Shown: positions 1-10,179 of the stretch, in pieces
How positions within the stretch are numbered: the first letter of the stretch is position 1
Layout of the letters: the number at the start of each line of letters is the position of its first letter
Assembly (NCBI GenBank): GCA_019247795.1
Contig: JAFBAK010000140.1
Coordinates: 1 to 64,000, forward strand
DNA length: 64,000 nucleotides
Direction: 5' to 3'
Source: Hyphomicrobiales bacterium
Lineage (GTDB): Bacteria > Pseudomonadota > Alphaproteobacteria > Rhizobiales > Beijerinckiaceae
Position numbers and translations under genes: made by a program
The notes under the pieces: model-generated
Database searches by the model: none
The model's input: only the letters and a program-made list of their open reading frames with translations
What the model was told of the DNA's origin: nothing

Positions 1-311
1 GTCATGCCGAGATTGGCGATGGTGGTGCCCACCGTGAGATCGTTCACGGACATGCCGATCATCAGCCCGAGCGTGAAGAGCGAGTTCATGAGGGGGCGCC
101 CCCATTCGGTTTCGGTCGCGCAAAAATGCGCATCGATGTGGAGCGGCTGAGGGTTCAGCGTCATGTTCGAGAACAGCATATTGTCCATTTGCGTGACGGT
201 GCGCGTCAGGCGATGCGAATAGATCGTGCCTTCGATGAAATCCTCGAAATAGAGCCCGCCCCGCGGATGCCGCTCGGCCGTCGTGGAAACTTTTTCTCGC
301 GCGTGCGCCAT
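1..311 (-). CDS. MaoC family dehydratase (N-terminal part, runs off window edge)
   Basis: Minus-strand translation MAHAREKVSTTAERHPRGGLYFEDFIEGTIYSHRLTRTVTQMDNMLFSNMTLNPQPLHIDAHFCATETEWGRPLMNSLFTLGLMIGMSVNDLTVGTTIANLGM resembles MaoC/hot-dog hydratases; no stop before position 1. Confidence 0.85.
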   Translation of the reverse strand, partial: MAHAREKVSTTAERHPRGGLYFEDFIEGTIYSHRLTRTVTQMDNMLFSNMTLNPQPLHIDAHFCATETEWGRPLMNSLFTLGLMIGMSVNDLTVGTTIANLGM

Positions 312-685
312 GTCGGGGATCTCCTTTCGCAGCCTGGAAAATGTCACGAGGCACGAGGTGAATCAATGAGCGGCGCGGTGAGCCGCTTAATGAATGATTT
401 ACCATAAAAAGGGATGATTTCCGGCGGGAAGGGCGCTTCGCGATGCGCCAAAGCTCGAAATCACACGAAAGAGGCGTCCTTGCGCCACATGATCATTCCT
501 TGGGGCCAGGTTTCGAAGACGGCGCGAGAGCCGCATGAGGCCGCCTCGGAGAGGCCTTCCCTCCTCGCCTACTTGCCCATGACGGCAGCTCAGGGCCGAT
601 TCGCATCGAGGGCGGGCGCTCGTCCGGGGATCGGATACCTGAAGCACCCGGCCCCAAGAGTGCACGCCCGCGGAGGTCTAAGCCC

Positions 686-1900
686 ATGATCGTGCGACGC
701 TTCCTCGCTTGGGCGCGGATCGCGCCGGCTTGTGCGCGGGCGGACGCCACAGGCGCGTTGGCTCGCGCCTTCCTGTTCACGCCGATGGACGCCGAACAGC
801 GCTACGAGGCCGAGATTGCGCTCACCGTCATGCTCGACGATCCGTCGCCGCGCGTGCATCGCGCTTTGGCGGAAGCCATCGCGGGCGCCATCGAGGCGCC
901 CCGCCATCTGATCACCGGGCTTGTGGCGCTCGGCGGCGAAGCGGCCGCCATCGTGCTCGAGCGGACGCAGCTTCTCTCGCGCGCCGAGCTCGTGGACGCC
1001 GCGGCGCTCGGCTCCGAGAGGGCCCAGATCGCCATTGCCAATCGCGAGGCGCTGCCCACGCCCGTGGCCGCCGCCCTTGCCGAGGTGGCCTCGCTCGGCG
1101 CCTGTCTGGCGCTCGTGCGAAACGCCTCGGCGCTCGCGACAGAGGCGCAATGGCTTCGCATGCTGGAACGCTTCGGCGCGGAGCCGCAACTGCGCGAGGC
1201 TCTGATGCGCCGCGCCGACCTTTCGGCGCGCGTGCGCGAGCGGCTCATGGGGATCGTGAGCGGCGTGCTCAAACATTTCGTGGTTGAGCGCGCCTGGCTC
1301 AGTCGCGAGCGGGCCGAGGTCGTCGTGCGTGATGCCGGTCAGCAAGGCGCGCTGGCGCTCGCCTGCGACAAGCGCCTCGACTTGGGCGAGACGATCGCCT
1401 GCCTCCGAGAAGGTGAGCGCCTCACGCCGGCCTTCATCGTGCACGCGCTGATCATGGGGCATTTCGATCTCGTGGTCGCCTGCCTCGCCAATCTCACCGA
1501 TACGCCGTGCGCCAAGGTGGCGGCCTTCCTCGGTGACAGGCGGCGCGCGCCGCTTCTCGCGCTTCTCAAGCGGGCCGGCATCCCGTCTTGGCTCGCCCCG
1601 GTCTTCCCGGTCGCGATCGCCGAGCTGAAGGCGGCAAGGAAGCTTGCGGCCGGTGCCGCGGCGGCCACGCCTTTGCGCGTCGCGCTGACCCGGATTCTCG
1701 CGCGCCTCGAGATGGAGGCAGGTGAGGGAACGCGACGCCTGATCGTCTATTTGCGCGCGCTCGAGGCGAAGGCCGCGCGCGAAGAAGCACGCAGCATCGC
1801 GGAAGCCATGATCACGCTCGACGAGATGGATGCCGCTTGCGCCGTGCCGCCACTCGCAGCCGGCCAGGTCGAGCTCGACGCGGTGGCTGTCGCGGCCTGA
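686..1900 (+). CDS. DUF2336 domain-containing protein
   Basis: Ala/Leu/Arg-rich helical repeats typical of alphaproteobacterial DUF2336 proteins (LTVMLDDPSPRVHRALAEAIA...). Confidence 0.75.
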   Translation: MIVRRFLAWARIAPACARADATGALARAFLFTPMDAEQRYEAEIALTVMLDDPSPRVHRALAEAIAGAIEAPRHLITGLVALGGEAAAIVLERTQLLSRAELVDAAALGSERAQIAIANREALPTPVAAALAEVASLGACLALVRNASALATEAQWLRMLERFGAEPQLREALMRRADLSARVRERLMGIVSGVLKHFVVERAWLSRERAEVVVRDAGQQGALALACDKRLDLGETIACLREGERLTPAFIVHALIMGHFDLVVACLANLTDTPCAKVAAFLGDRRRAPLLALLKRAGIPSWLAPVFPVAIAELKAARKLAAGAAAATPLRVALTRILARLEMEAGEGTRRLIVYLRALEAKAAREEARSIAEAMITLDEMDAACAVPPLAAGQVELDAVAVAA

Positions 1901-1966
1901 TTCATTCTTCCGGCTTTCGCTCCCTGCGGCGGGGCGGCAATCCAGCGCTTCAGGTTGAATCGCCCG

Positions 1967-2037
1967 CATGCTCTAAGTCGTTATGGGAGCATAATCTTTT
2001 CGAAAAAATAGTTCCCATTTTTTCGGATCATGCTCTA
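1967..2037 (-). repeat. Rhizobiales-type intergenic palindromic repeat (GAGCATGATCCGAAAA...TTTTCGAAAAGATTATGCTC)
   Basis: Minus strand tagagcatgatccgaaaaaatgggaactattttttcgaaaagattatgctcccataacgacttagagcatg; dyad-symmetric core; second degenerate copy near 13.9 kb. Confidence 0.7.
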
Positions 2038-2802
2038 GGGCCCGAATTGCTCGCGGATGATACGCTCGTCGAGGCTGTGATCCGGATCGTGGAGCATCAC
2101 GAGATCGATCGAGCGATCCATCTCGATATGCACCTCCTTGGCGTCTCGGATCTCGATATGATCGGCGACGGCAGCCACGGGCCGCTTTTCGGCCTCGAGC
2201 ACTTCGATCACGAATTTGGCGCGATCGGGCAGAAGCGCGCCGCGCCAACGGCGCGGCCGGAAGGGCGAGATCGGCGTCAACGCCAAGAGGGGCGCTGCGA
2301 GCGGGATGATCGGGCCGTTGCAGGAAAGATTATAGGCGGTTGAACCCGCAGGTGTCGCCACCAGGACGCCGTCTGCGACGAGCTCCTCGACACGCACCGT
2401 GTCGTCGACGCTGATCCGCAGGCGTGCCGCCTGATACGTCTCGCGCGTCACGAACACCTCATTGATAGCATGCGCCTTCTCGCTGCCGGCTGCCGTCGCG
2501 ACCGTCATCAGCAAGGGGTGGACCACGCTTCGATGCGCGGCCGCGAGGCGCTCGACGAGCTTGCCTTCGCTGTACTCGTTCATCAGGAAGCCGACCGAGC
2601 CGCGATGCATGCCGTAGACGGGCTTGGCCGTGCCTCTGAGCCTTTCCAAGGTCTGCAACATGAGGCCATCGCCGCCAAGCGCCACGATGACATCGGCGCG
2701 TTCGATCGGATGATCGCCATAGAGCCCGGCAAGCTTCTCTCGCGCCAGACGCGCGGGCTCCGTATCGGATGCAACGAAGGCGATCTTCGGCGCGCCGCTC
2801 AA
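2035..2802 (-). CDS. nadK: NAD kinase
   Basis: [24 protein letters not shown]...[15 protein letters not shown]...[18 protein letters not shown] motif. Confidence 0.92.
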   Translation of the reverse strand: MSGAPKIAFVASDTEPARLAREKLAGLYGDHPIERADVIVALGGDGLMLQTLERLRGTAKPVYGMHRGSVGFLMNEYSEGKLVERLAAAHRSVVHPLLMTVATAAGSEKAHAINEVFVTRETYQAARLRISVDDTVRVEELVADGVLVATPAGSTAYNLSCNGPIIPLAAPLLALTPISPFRPRRWRGALLPDRAKFVIEVLEAEKRPVAAVADHIEIRDAKEVHIEMDRSIDLVMLHDPDHSLDERIIREQFGP

Positions 2803-3048
2803 ACCCGCAATTCCATTTTCGAAGGGGAGGCAACTGGCGCCGCCGCGAGATTCATCACCGTCGATCCTCTTGCGGCGGTGCGCTGGGATCCTTGCTGCCG
2901 CCGCCGTTTCTCATAACCATTTCGCCGCCGATTGACTATCCGTAGTGGGGCAAAGCTGCTCCCTCCCGGGCTCTGTCGACAGGCGCGCCTCTTGCCGCTA
3001 CGAGGGACGCACGCCGCGCGCTGGCACATCCGCGCGAATCGAGGCCCC

Positions 3049-4104
3049 ATGGATTTGACGACAAGTCGCGAGATCGAGCTTCTGACCGACGTGCCACCCG
3101 AGCCGGGCGAGCTCGTCGAGGTCGCGAGCAATCTGTATTGGGCGCGGCTGCCGCTCCCGATCCGTCTGAACCATGTCAATCTCTGGTTCATGCGTGAAGG
3201 CCAGGAGAGCGGTCAACGCGAGGGGTGGCTCGTCGTCGATGCAGGCCTCGACGCACCGAGATGCCGCGACGCCTGGGAGAAACTGATCGCCGGGCCGTTG
3301 GAAGGCAGGCCCGTGCGCCGGATGGTGCTCACGCACGGCCATCCCGACCATGTGGGGCTCGCGGGCTGGCTCGCCGAACGCTTCGATTGCACCTTGCACG
3401 CGACGCGAACCGAGTGGCTCTTCGCCCATTGGCGACGCGAACGTCAAGGGCGCGCCTTCGGCCGCCCGATGCAGCGCTTCCTGATGGCTCATGGCCTGAG
3501 CACCGAGATGGTAACACGTTTCGCCGCGCAGGACGCCGCCATCGAGCGCGGCGAATTCCCCGTGCCCGAGCAACACATACGGCTCCGTCATGGTGCGCGC
3601 CATGAATTCGGCGGCCACGAGTTCCAAGTCATCGTCGGCAGCGGCCATGCCGACGAGCACGCTTCGTTCTTTCGCGCGCAAGGCCGTGTGCTGATTGCCG
3701 GCGATCAGATCCTGCAGCGCATCACGCCCGTGGTAGGCGTGTTCGGTCATGAGCCGAAAGCCGATCCCTTGAGCGATTATCTCGGTTCGCTCCCCCGCTT
3801 CGACGCCCTGCCGAAAGACACGCTCGTGCTGCCCTCGCATGGGTTGCCCTTTCATGGGCTGCATGCCCGCCTCGAGCAATTGCGCGCCCATCACGAGGAA
3901 CGGCTTGCGGAGCTGCTTTCCCATATGCGCGAGCCGCGCAGCGCCTTCGCGCTCGCGACCTTGATCTTCGAAAGGGCGATGCAGGAGGATCAAGGACGCT
4001 TCGCCCTCGCCGAAACGCTCGCACATCTGCATTACGGGGAGACGATCGGTGTCGTGGAGCGGCTCATTCAAGGCGACGGCGCGGTACGGTTCGTGCGCCT
4101 TTAG
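3049..4104 (+). CDS. MBL-fold metallo-hydrolase
   Basis: HGHPDHVGLAGWL metal-binding motif, GHADEHASFF, SHGLPFHG; start chosen at MDLTTSREIELL. Confidence 0.88.
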   Translation: MDLTTSREIELLTDVPPEPGELVEVASNLYWARLPLPIRLNHVNLWFMREGQESGQREGWLVVDAGLDAPRCRDAWEKLIAGPLEGRPVRRMVLTHGHPDHVGLAGWLAERFDCTLHATRTEWLFAHWRRERQGRAFGRPMQRFLMAHGLSTEMVTRFAAQDAAIERGEFPVPEQHIRLRHGARHEFGGHEFQVIVGSGHADEHASFFRAQGRVLIAGDQILQRITPVVGVFGHEPKADPLSDYLGSLPRFDALPKDTLVLPSHGLPFHGLHARLEQLRAHHEERLAELLSHMREPRSAFALATLIFERAMQEDQGRFALAETLAHLHYGETIGVVERLIQGDGAVRFVRL

Positions 4105-4222
4105 GCGGACCGTTCGGCGCGCCGCCTTTGTGGGACTGAAGCCTGGAAGGTCATGGTGTCGGGAAAGAAGTGATCGCGGCTCGGTGATCGTGAATTGATT
4201 CCGGTCACCTTGAAATTCAAGA

Positions 4223-4999
4223 TCACGCAAAGGCAAGCCTTGCGGCGACGGCGATCAAGGTCACCGCGAGGATGAATCGCAGGGCGGTCTCGGGCATCTT
4301 CATGGCGAGATAACTGCCGAGGAAGATGCCGGGCAGCGAGCCCGTCAGCAGCGCCCCGACGATCGGCCAATCGACAGTGCCGATGAGCGAGTGCCCGATC
4401 CCGGCGGCGAGCGTCAGAGGCACCGCATGGGCGATGTCGGAGCCGACGATCCTCGCGAGCGTGAGCCTCGGGTAAAGGATTACGAGCGCCATGAAGCCGA
4501 TGGCGCCCGCGCCGACCGAAGAGATCGAGACCAGCACGCCGACGAAGGCGCCGATGACGGGCGTTGCGATCGCGGCCGCGCGAGGATCGATCTCGTCGAA
4601 CCGTTTGCGGAGTGCGGCGACGATGGGATCGCGAAGAGCCAACACGGCAGCGGTCACGATCAAGGCGAAGCAAAGAAGCAGCGTGATCAGGCTGCGAGCG
4701 GCCTGACTATCCAGATCCATGATGGACAAGAGCAAGAGCGTGCAGATGCTCGCCGGCAGGCTGCCCATCGCCAGGCGCTTGACGATCGGCCATTCGATGT
4801 TGTGCGCAATGCCATGGAACAGCGAGCCGCCCGTCTTCGTGGCCGCGGCATAGAGGAGGTCGGTGCCCACCGCCGTTGCCGGGTGAATTCCGAAGAGAAG
4901 GATGAGCAACGGGGTCATCAGCGAGCCGCCGCCGACGCCCGTCATGCCGACGAGAAGGCCCACCGCGAACCCCGAGATCGCGTAAAGCGGATCGATCAT
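4223..4999 (-). CDS. Sulfite exporter TauE/SafE (TSUP) family membrane protein
   Basis: MIDPLYAISGFAVGLLVGMTGVGGGSLMTPLLILLFGIHPATAVGTDLLYAAATKTGG, classic TSUP N-terminus. Confidence 0.9.
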   Translation of the reverse strand: MIDPLYAISGFAVGLLVGMTGVGGGSLMTPLLILLFGIHPATAVGTDLLYAAATKTGGSLFHGIAHNIEWPIVKRLAMGSLPASICTLLLLSIMDLDSQAARSLITLLLCFALIVTAAVLALRDPIVAALRKRFDEIDPRAAAIATPVIGAFVGVLVSISSVGAGAIGFMALVILYPRLTLARIVGSDIAHAVPLTLAAGIGHSLIGTVDWPIVGALLTGSLPGIFLGSYLAMKMPETALRFILAVTLIAVAARLAFA

Positions 5000-5478
5000 C
5001 TGGCGGAGACGGCGCCAATCGACCATGGCAGGAGGCCACAATCATTGGAAGGAAGCGCCTGTCGCTCGAACATCCTGCGTTGCCTCCCAATGCGCCAAGC
5101 CTTCCGAACCGCGATCGCGGAAGCGGATCTCCTCTCGCTTCTGGCCATGCTCCCACATCGTCCGCGCACAGGGAAGAACGCTGCGTCCCACCGGCAAGGC
5201 AGCCTTCGCGGCGACGCCAGTGCACGAGGTCCGGGCGAGCACCCCGCAGCCCCAATCGAGGTTTTGCGTGGACACGTTCGGCATTGCCGAACGGCTTCCG
5301 CGCGCCATATGTCCCGGGCACGCGGCGCCGCGCACGACAAAGTCAAAGCCTCGTGTCTCGAAATTCCGAAGTGACGTACTCGAAGCGCGGCGCGAGCCGC
5401 CTCGCCAAGGCGAACGACCTCGCATTGCGAGCTGACCCGAATCTCACGTCGTCCCGTTCTACAGCAGGAGACCGTTCG

Positions 5479-5982
5479 ATGGATATCATCATCAATGGAC
5501 GGACGATCGAGTTTTCGGTGGATCCCCGTACGTCGCTTCTCGATTTGTTGCGCGATCATCTCGGCCTGACCGGGTCGAAGAAAGGGTGCAATCAAGGCGC
5601 CTGCGGCGCTTGCACCGTGCTCGTCGACGGTGAGCGGATCAATTCCTGCCTGGCGCTCGCGGTTCAGTATCAGGGGCGCAAGATCACGACGGTCGAAGGC
5701 CTTGCCCGCAACGGCGACCTGCATTCGTTGCAACGTGCTTTCATCGAGCATGACGGTTTCCAATGCGGCTACTGCACGCCGGGCCAGCTCTGCTCGGCCG
5801 TGGCGATGGTCGACGAATGGGAGCGCGGGCTCCCGAGCGTCGTGACGCAAGAGCTGGCTGCCCAAGGAATAGCGCTCGACCGCGATGAGATTCGCGAGCG
5901 CATGAGCGGCAATCTCTGTCGATGTGGTGCCTATAACGGGATCGTCGAGGCGATCACGGCGACATTCGAGAATTTGCCATGA
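5479..5982 (+). CDS. (2Fe-2S)-binding subunit, xanthine dehydrogenase/PaoA-type
   Basis: CNQGACGACTVLVDG and CGYCTPGQ...GNLCRCGAY cysteine motifs. Confidence 0.93.
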   Translation: MDIIINGRTIEFSVDPRTSLLDLLRDHLGLTGSKKGCNQGACGACTVLVDGERINSCLALAVQYQGRKITTVEGLARNGDLHSLQRAFIEHDGFQCGYCTPGQLCSAVAMVDEWERGLPSVVTQELAAQGIALDRDEIRERMSGNLCRCGAYNGIVEAITATFENLP

Positions 5983-6962
5983 AGCCTTTCACATATGAGC
6001 GCGCTCGCGATCCCAACGAAGCATTGCGCCTCGTCGGCACGGATGGGGGTGCCAAATATCTGGGCGGCGGCACCAATCTCGTCGATCTCATGCGCGAGCG
6101 CATCGAGGCGCCGGAGAGGCTCGTCGATGTGACGCGGCTCTCGACCGAGATCGAAGGCAAGCCGGACGGCGGCCTCGTGATCGGGGCGGCCGCGACGAAC
6201 ACCGCCCTTGCGGCGCACCGGGCCATCCGCGAGCAGTATCCAATGCTCGCGCGCGCTGTTCTGGCAGGCGCCAGCGCGCAAATCCGCAACATGGCGACAG
6301 TTGGCGGCAATGTCCTGCAGCGCACACGCTGCATCTATTTTTACGATGAGGCGTCACGCTGCAACAAGCGCGAACCGGGCGCGGGTTGCGATGCGCTCGA
6401 CGGTTTCAACCGCATGCACGCGATCCTCGGCGCCTCGAGCGCCTGCATCGCGACGCATCCCTCCGACATGTGCGTCGCTCTCGTGGCGCTCGATGCCGTG
6501 GTTCACACGCTCGGTGTCGAAGGCGAAAGATCGATACCGCTCGTCGATCTGCATCGCCTACCGGCAGGGCGGCCCGATATCGAGACCGAGCTGAAGCCTG
6601 GCGAACTCATCACGAAGATCGAGCTCCCGCCGCCGCTCACCAAGCGCTCTACCTATCGCAAGGTCCGCGACCGCGCTTCTTATGCCTTCGCCTTGGTTTC
6701 GGTCGCCGCCGAGGTCGATGTGACAAATGGCAAGGTCCGCGACGCGCGCCTCGCACTCGGTGGTGTTGCGACGAAACCCTGGCGCGCCTGGAAGGCCGAG
6801 GAGGCGTTGCGCGGCCAGGCCGCGACCGAGCCGAGTTTCCGCGCCGCCGCCGAGGCCGAACTCGTCGAGGCGGCCGGATTGCGCCACAACGAATTCAAGA
6901 TCGAACTCGCAAAGCGGACCCTCGTGGCCGTCCTCTGCGAGCTCGCGGGAGTAGCGACATGA
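5979..6962 (+). CDS. FAD-binding (subunit M), PaoB-type with extra Cys-rich insertion
   Basis: YLGGGTNLVDLMR, TVGGNVLQRTRCIYFYDEASRCNKREPGAGCDALDGFNRMHAIL; overlaps previous CDS by 4 nt. Confidence 0.92.
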   Translation: MKPFTYERARDPNEALRLVGTDGGAKYLGGGTNLVDLMRERIEAPERLVDVTRLSTEIEGKPDGGLVIGAAATNTALAAHRAIREQYPMLARAVLAGASAQIRNMATVGGNVLQRTRCIYFYDEASRCNKREPGAGCDALDGFNRMHAILGASSACIATHPSDMCVALVALDAVVHTLGVEGERSIPLVDLHRLPAGRPDIETELKPGELITKIELPPPLTKRSTYRKVRDRASYAFALVSVAAEVDVTNGKVRDARLALGGVATKPWRAWKAEEALRGQAATEPSFRAAAEAELVEAAGLRHNEFKIELAKRTLVAVLCELAGVAT

Positions 6963-9268
6963 GCGCCCTGAAGGACACGGCGAAGAGTGCAATGCAAACC
7001 GCCGTCAGGCTCACGCCGGACAAGTGGCTGCCGGGCGCGACATCCGACCCCTTGATGCACAAGCACGGCTTGCTCGGCGCGCCGGTCTCGCGAGTCGACG
7101 GCGCTCTCAAGGTGCAGGGCAAGGCGCGTTTCGCGGCCGAGGTCGCGATGGAGGGCCTCGCCTATGCGGGGCTCGTCCACAGCACGATCGCACGCGGGCG
7201 CATCGCGGCAATCGATACGGGTGCGGCGGAGGCCGCGCCAGGCGTGGGGCTGGTGATGACGTACAAGAACGCGCCTCGGATGAAGGCGCCGGCGCTCTTC
7301 GGCACATCCCCTTCGGCGGCCGGCGCGAGCAGCTTGCCGATCATGCAGGATGCGAGCATCCACTGGAACGGCCAGACGGTCGCGGTGGTACTCGCCGAGA
7401 CGCAAGAGCAGGCCGATTATGCGGCTTCGCTCATCGAGATCAGGTACGAAGTCGAGCCCGCGGTGACGTCTTTCGAAATGGCCAAGGGGAGAGCGCGCCG
7501 GCCCGAATCGATTCTCGGCGAACCGGCCGAGCTCGAGATTGGCGATGCCAAGGCAGGACTCGCTGGCGCCGCGACCGTGGTCGACCATATCTATCGTACC
7601 CCGCGCTACAACCACAATGCGATCGAGCTGCACGCCGCAACGATCGTCTGGGAAGGGGATCAGCTCATCATTCATGACGCGAGCCAGCTCGTGAACGCAA
7701 CGGCGTCGACGGTCGCCGGCGTGTTCGGCCTCAAGGACCATCAGGTTCGCGTGATCTCGCCCTATGTGGGCGGCGGCTTCGGGGGGAAATGCCTGTGGGA
7801 TCACCAGATCCTCGGAGCCGCGGCCGCGAAGCTCGCGGGGAGACCGGTCCGTATTGTCCTTTCTCGCGAAAGCGTCTTCCGGCTCGTCGGCGGCCGCACC
7901 ACGACCGAGCAGCGCGTTGCGCTCGGCGCTAACGCCGATGGTACGCTTGCGGCTCTGATCCATACCGGTGTTGCGGCGATGACGACGCACAATGCCTGTC
8001 CGGAACAATTCACCTTCCCGGCGCGCCATCTCTATGCCGCCCAGAACATCCATGTGGCGCAAGAAGTGGCGGACCTGGACATGCTCGCCAACACCTTCAT
8101 GCGCGCGCCCGGAGAATCGGTCGGCACGTTCGCGCTCGAATCCGCGATGGACGAGCTGGCCGAAGCGCTGAAGATCGACCCGATCGAATTGCGTCGACGA
8201 ATTGAGCCCGAGAAAGATCCGACTTCGGGCACCCGATTTTCATCCCGCAATATCGTGGAAGCCTATGCGAGAGGCGCCGAGCATTTCGGCTGGAGCCGAC
8301 GCAATCCGGTGCCGCGATCCCAGCGCGATGGCGAGTGGCTCATCGGCATGGGCTGCGCGACGGCGACGTATCCGTATTATCGCTTTCCGGGTGCGACGGC
8401 GCGGATCACGCTCAACGCCGACGGGCAAGCGATCGTCGCCATGGCGAGCCACGAGATGGGCATGGGTACCGCGACCACGCAGGCGCAGGCGGCTGCCGAG
8501 CGGCTGGCGCTGCCTTTGGAGAACGTGAGCTTCGAGTATGGAGACACCGCGCTTCCGCCCGGAACCGTTGCCGGCGGCTCCTCCCAGACGGCAAGCATCG
8601 GAGCCGCAGTGATCGCCGCGTTCGAGGAGCTCGTGCCCGCCCTTTTGCAGCTCGCCGGCAACGACTCCCCCCTTGCCGGCCTCAAGGCGAGCGAGGTCGA
8701 GGCGCGCGACGGCGGCCTTGGCAAGATCGACGATCCCCAAAGCCACGAATCTTATGCCTCAATCCTTTCGCGCGCCGGCCGGAAGGAGGTCGTCGCCGAG
8801 GCAAAGGCACCGATGCCGCTCGAAATGCAGAAATATTCGATGCACTCCTACGCGGCTCAGTTTTGTGAGGTGCGCGTGAATGCGGTCACGGGAGAGGCCC
8901 GCGTGTCGCGCTTCCTCGGCTCCTTCGATTGCGGGCGCATACTCAACTCCAAAACCGCGGCTAGCCAGTTCAAGGGCGGCATCATCATGGGGCTTGGCCT
9001 TGCGCTCACCGAGGAAACGCTCTTCGACGAACGCAGCGGACGGATCATGAACCCGAGCCTCGCCGAATATCACGTGCCCGTGCATCTGGATGTGCCAGCG
9101 ATCGACATCATCTGGACCGATATTCCTGATCCGCACAGCCCGATGGGTGCGCGCGGCATCGGCGAGATCGGCATAACGGGGGTGGGCGCGGCCGTCGCGA
9201 ACGCCATCTACAACGCGACCGGCAAACGAATCCGCGAGCTTCCCATCACACTCGACAAGCTCCTTTGA
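6959..9268 (+). CDS. Molybdopterin-binding large subunit, xanthine dehydrogenase/PaoC-type
   Basis: SPYVGGGFGGK, FMRAPGE, GARGIGEIGITGVGAAVANAI; overlaps FAD subunit by 4 nt. Confidence 0.93.
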   Translation: MSALKDTAKSAMQTAVRLTPDKWLPGATSDPLMHKHGLLGAPVSRVDGALKVQGKARFAAEVAMEGLAYAGLVHSTIARGRIAAIDTGAAEAAPGVGLVMTYKNAPRMKAPALFGTSPSAAGASSLPIMQDASIHWNGQTVAVVLAETQEQADYAASLIEIRYEVEPAVTSFEMAKGRARRPESILGEPAELEIGDAKAGLAGAATVVDHIYRTPRYNHNAIELHAATIVWEGDQLIIHDASQLVNATASTVAGVFGLKDHQVRVISPYVGGGFGGKCLWDHQILGAAAAKLAGRPVRIVLSRESVFRLVGGRTTTEQRVALGANADGTLAALIHTGVAAMTTHNACPEQFTFPARHLYAAQNIHVAQEVADLDMLANTFMRAPGESVGTFALESAMDELAEALKIDPIELRRRIEPEKDPTSGTRFSSRNIVEAYARGAEHFGWSRRNPVPRSQRDGEWLIGMGCATATYPYYRFPGATARITLNADGQAIVAMASHEMGMGTATTQAQAAAERLALPLENVSFEYGDTALPPGTVAGGSSQTASIGAAVIAAFEELVPALLQLAGNDSPLAGLKASEVEARDGGLGKIDDPQSHESYASILSRAGRKEVVAEAKAPMPLEMQKYSMHSYAAQFCEVRVNAVTGEARVSRFLGSFDCGRILNSKTAASQFKGGIIMGLGLALTEETLFDERSGRIMNPSLAEYHVPVHLDVPAIDIIWTDIPDPHSPMGARGIGEIGITGVGAAVANAIYNATGKRIRELPITLDKLL

Positions 9269-9416
9269 GCAGCGCTCGAGAGCGCGTTGTCGGCTTGAGA
9301 GCGCCGGATCTTAACCATCGCTTCACCCAAACAGAAGGCTCGGCGAGGTCTGGCAGGCCCCTTCGGAACAATCCCTGACCGCTTTGGTTTGTTTTACGGA
9401 GATCGGGAGAGGTCAA

Positions 9417-9617
9417 ATGGGGAGAGCAGAGCGGCTGCGAGCGCACGCTGAGTGCGCAAGACGCATGGCAGAGGCGGCGGGAACGGAAGATCGCAAGTGT
9501 TTGCTCGCGTTGGCGAGAGAATGGCTCAAGATCGCGGAGCGGATCGAGCTGAGATCGCAACCGTCTCCTGGACGAACGTTCAGCAGCGGCGGGCACTGGA
9601 TGAGCCCGCGTCAGTGA
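9417..9617 (+). CDS. Small conserved-looking protein (66 aa)
   Basis: MGRAERLRAHAECARRMAEAAGTEDRKCLLALAREWLKIAERIE resembles the short helical 'AEECRRLA...LLELAREWLRLA' proteins common in Rhizobiales; purine-rich gagagg upstream of ATG. Confidence 0.6.
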   Translation: MGRAERLRAHAECARRMAEAAGTEDRKCLLALAREWLKIAERIELRSQPSPGRTFSSGGHWMSPRQ

Positions 9618-9771
9618 ACGATGGCGACGCGGGCCGAGCTCCACCGAGATCGGTTCGTGCTCGAGGCTCAAGAGGCGCCATCTGCAAAAGTTTGCTTCTC
9701 ACGAACCGTCCCTGACCGGGAGACTGGCGCCACATGGTTTCGGCCAGACTGCGCCGGCGCGCCGGCGTGCC

Positions 9772-10065
9772 TCAGGAGGTCTCCCTCAGCCTGTCGAGAT
9801 CGCTTCTCAGACGGTCGACGTCGCGCCGGTGCATGCGCGCTGCCCTTCTGTGCCGGCCCTGGCCTAGCCAGGTGGCGATGCCGCCTGCCAGCACGCCGAG
9901 GATAAGGGCTGCGAAAACCACCACGAAGAGCGGCACATCAACGGTGTAGGGCGTGTCCGAGAACGGGTCGAAGGAGAGGCTCACATTGCCGCGGTTGCCG
10001 ACCGCGAAGGCAACCGCGAGAAGTGCGAGAGGAACCACGACAATCGCCTTGAGAAGGCCTCGCAT
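9772..10065 (-). CDS. lapA: LapA/DUF1049 family membrane protein
   Basis: MRGLLKAIVVVPLALLAVAFAVGNRGNVSLSFDPFS...FAALILGVLAGGIATWLGQGRHRRAAR; located next to ihfB. Confidence 0.8.
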   Translation of the reverse strand: MRGLLKAIVVVPLALLAVAFAVGNRGNVSLSFDPFSDTPYTVDVPLFVVVFAALILGVLAGGIATWLGQGRHRRAARMHRRDVDRLRSDLDRLRETS

Positions 10066-10179
10066 ATCTACAGCCCGGCTCCGCCTCGGAGGCGCCCACG
10101 GCGCATCTCTTCATCATCTCGGGCAGCAACATGCGTCCGGCAAGGATGGAACGACGCGAACGCCTCCCTCTCGACCGTC

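Noticed and set aside
590-1969. 459-aa minus-strand ORF antisense to DUF2336
   Set aside because: Low-complexity Arg/Glu/His composition typical of antisense frames in high-GC DNA.
2998-4236. 412-aa minus-strand ORF antisense to the MBL hydrolase
   Set aside because: Opposite strand has the MBL HxHxDH motif; this frame shows no domain.
6680-8062. 460-aa minus-strand ORF antisense to the molybdoenzyme large subunit
   Set aside because: Shadow ORF opposite conserved molybdopterin-binding sequence.
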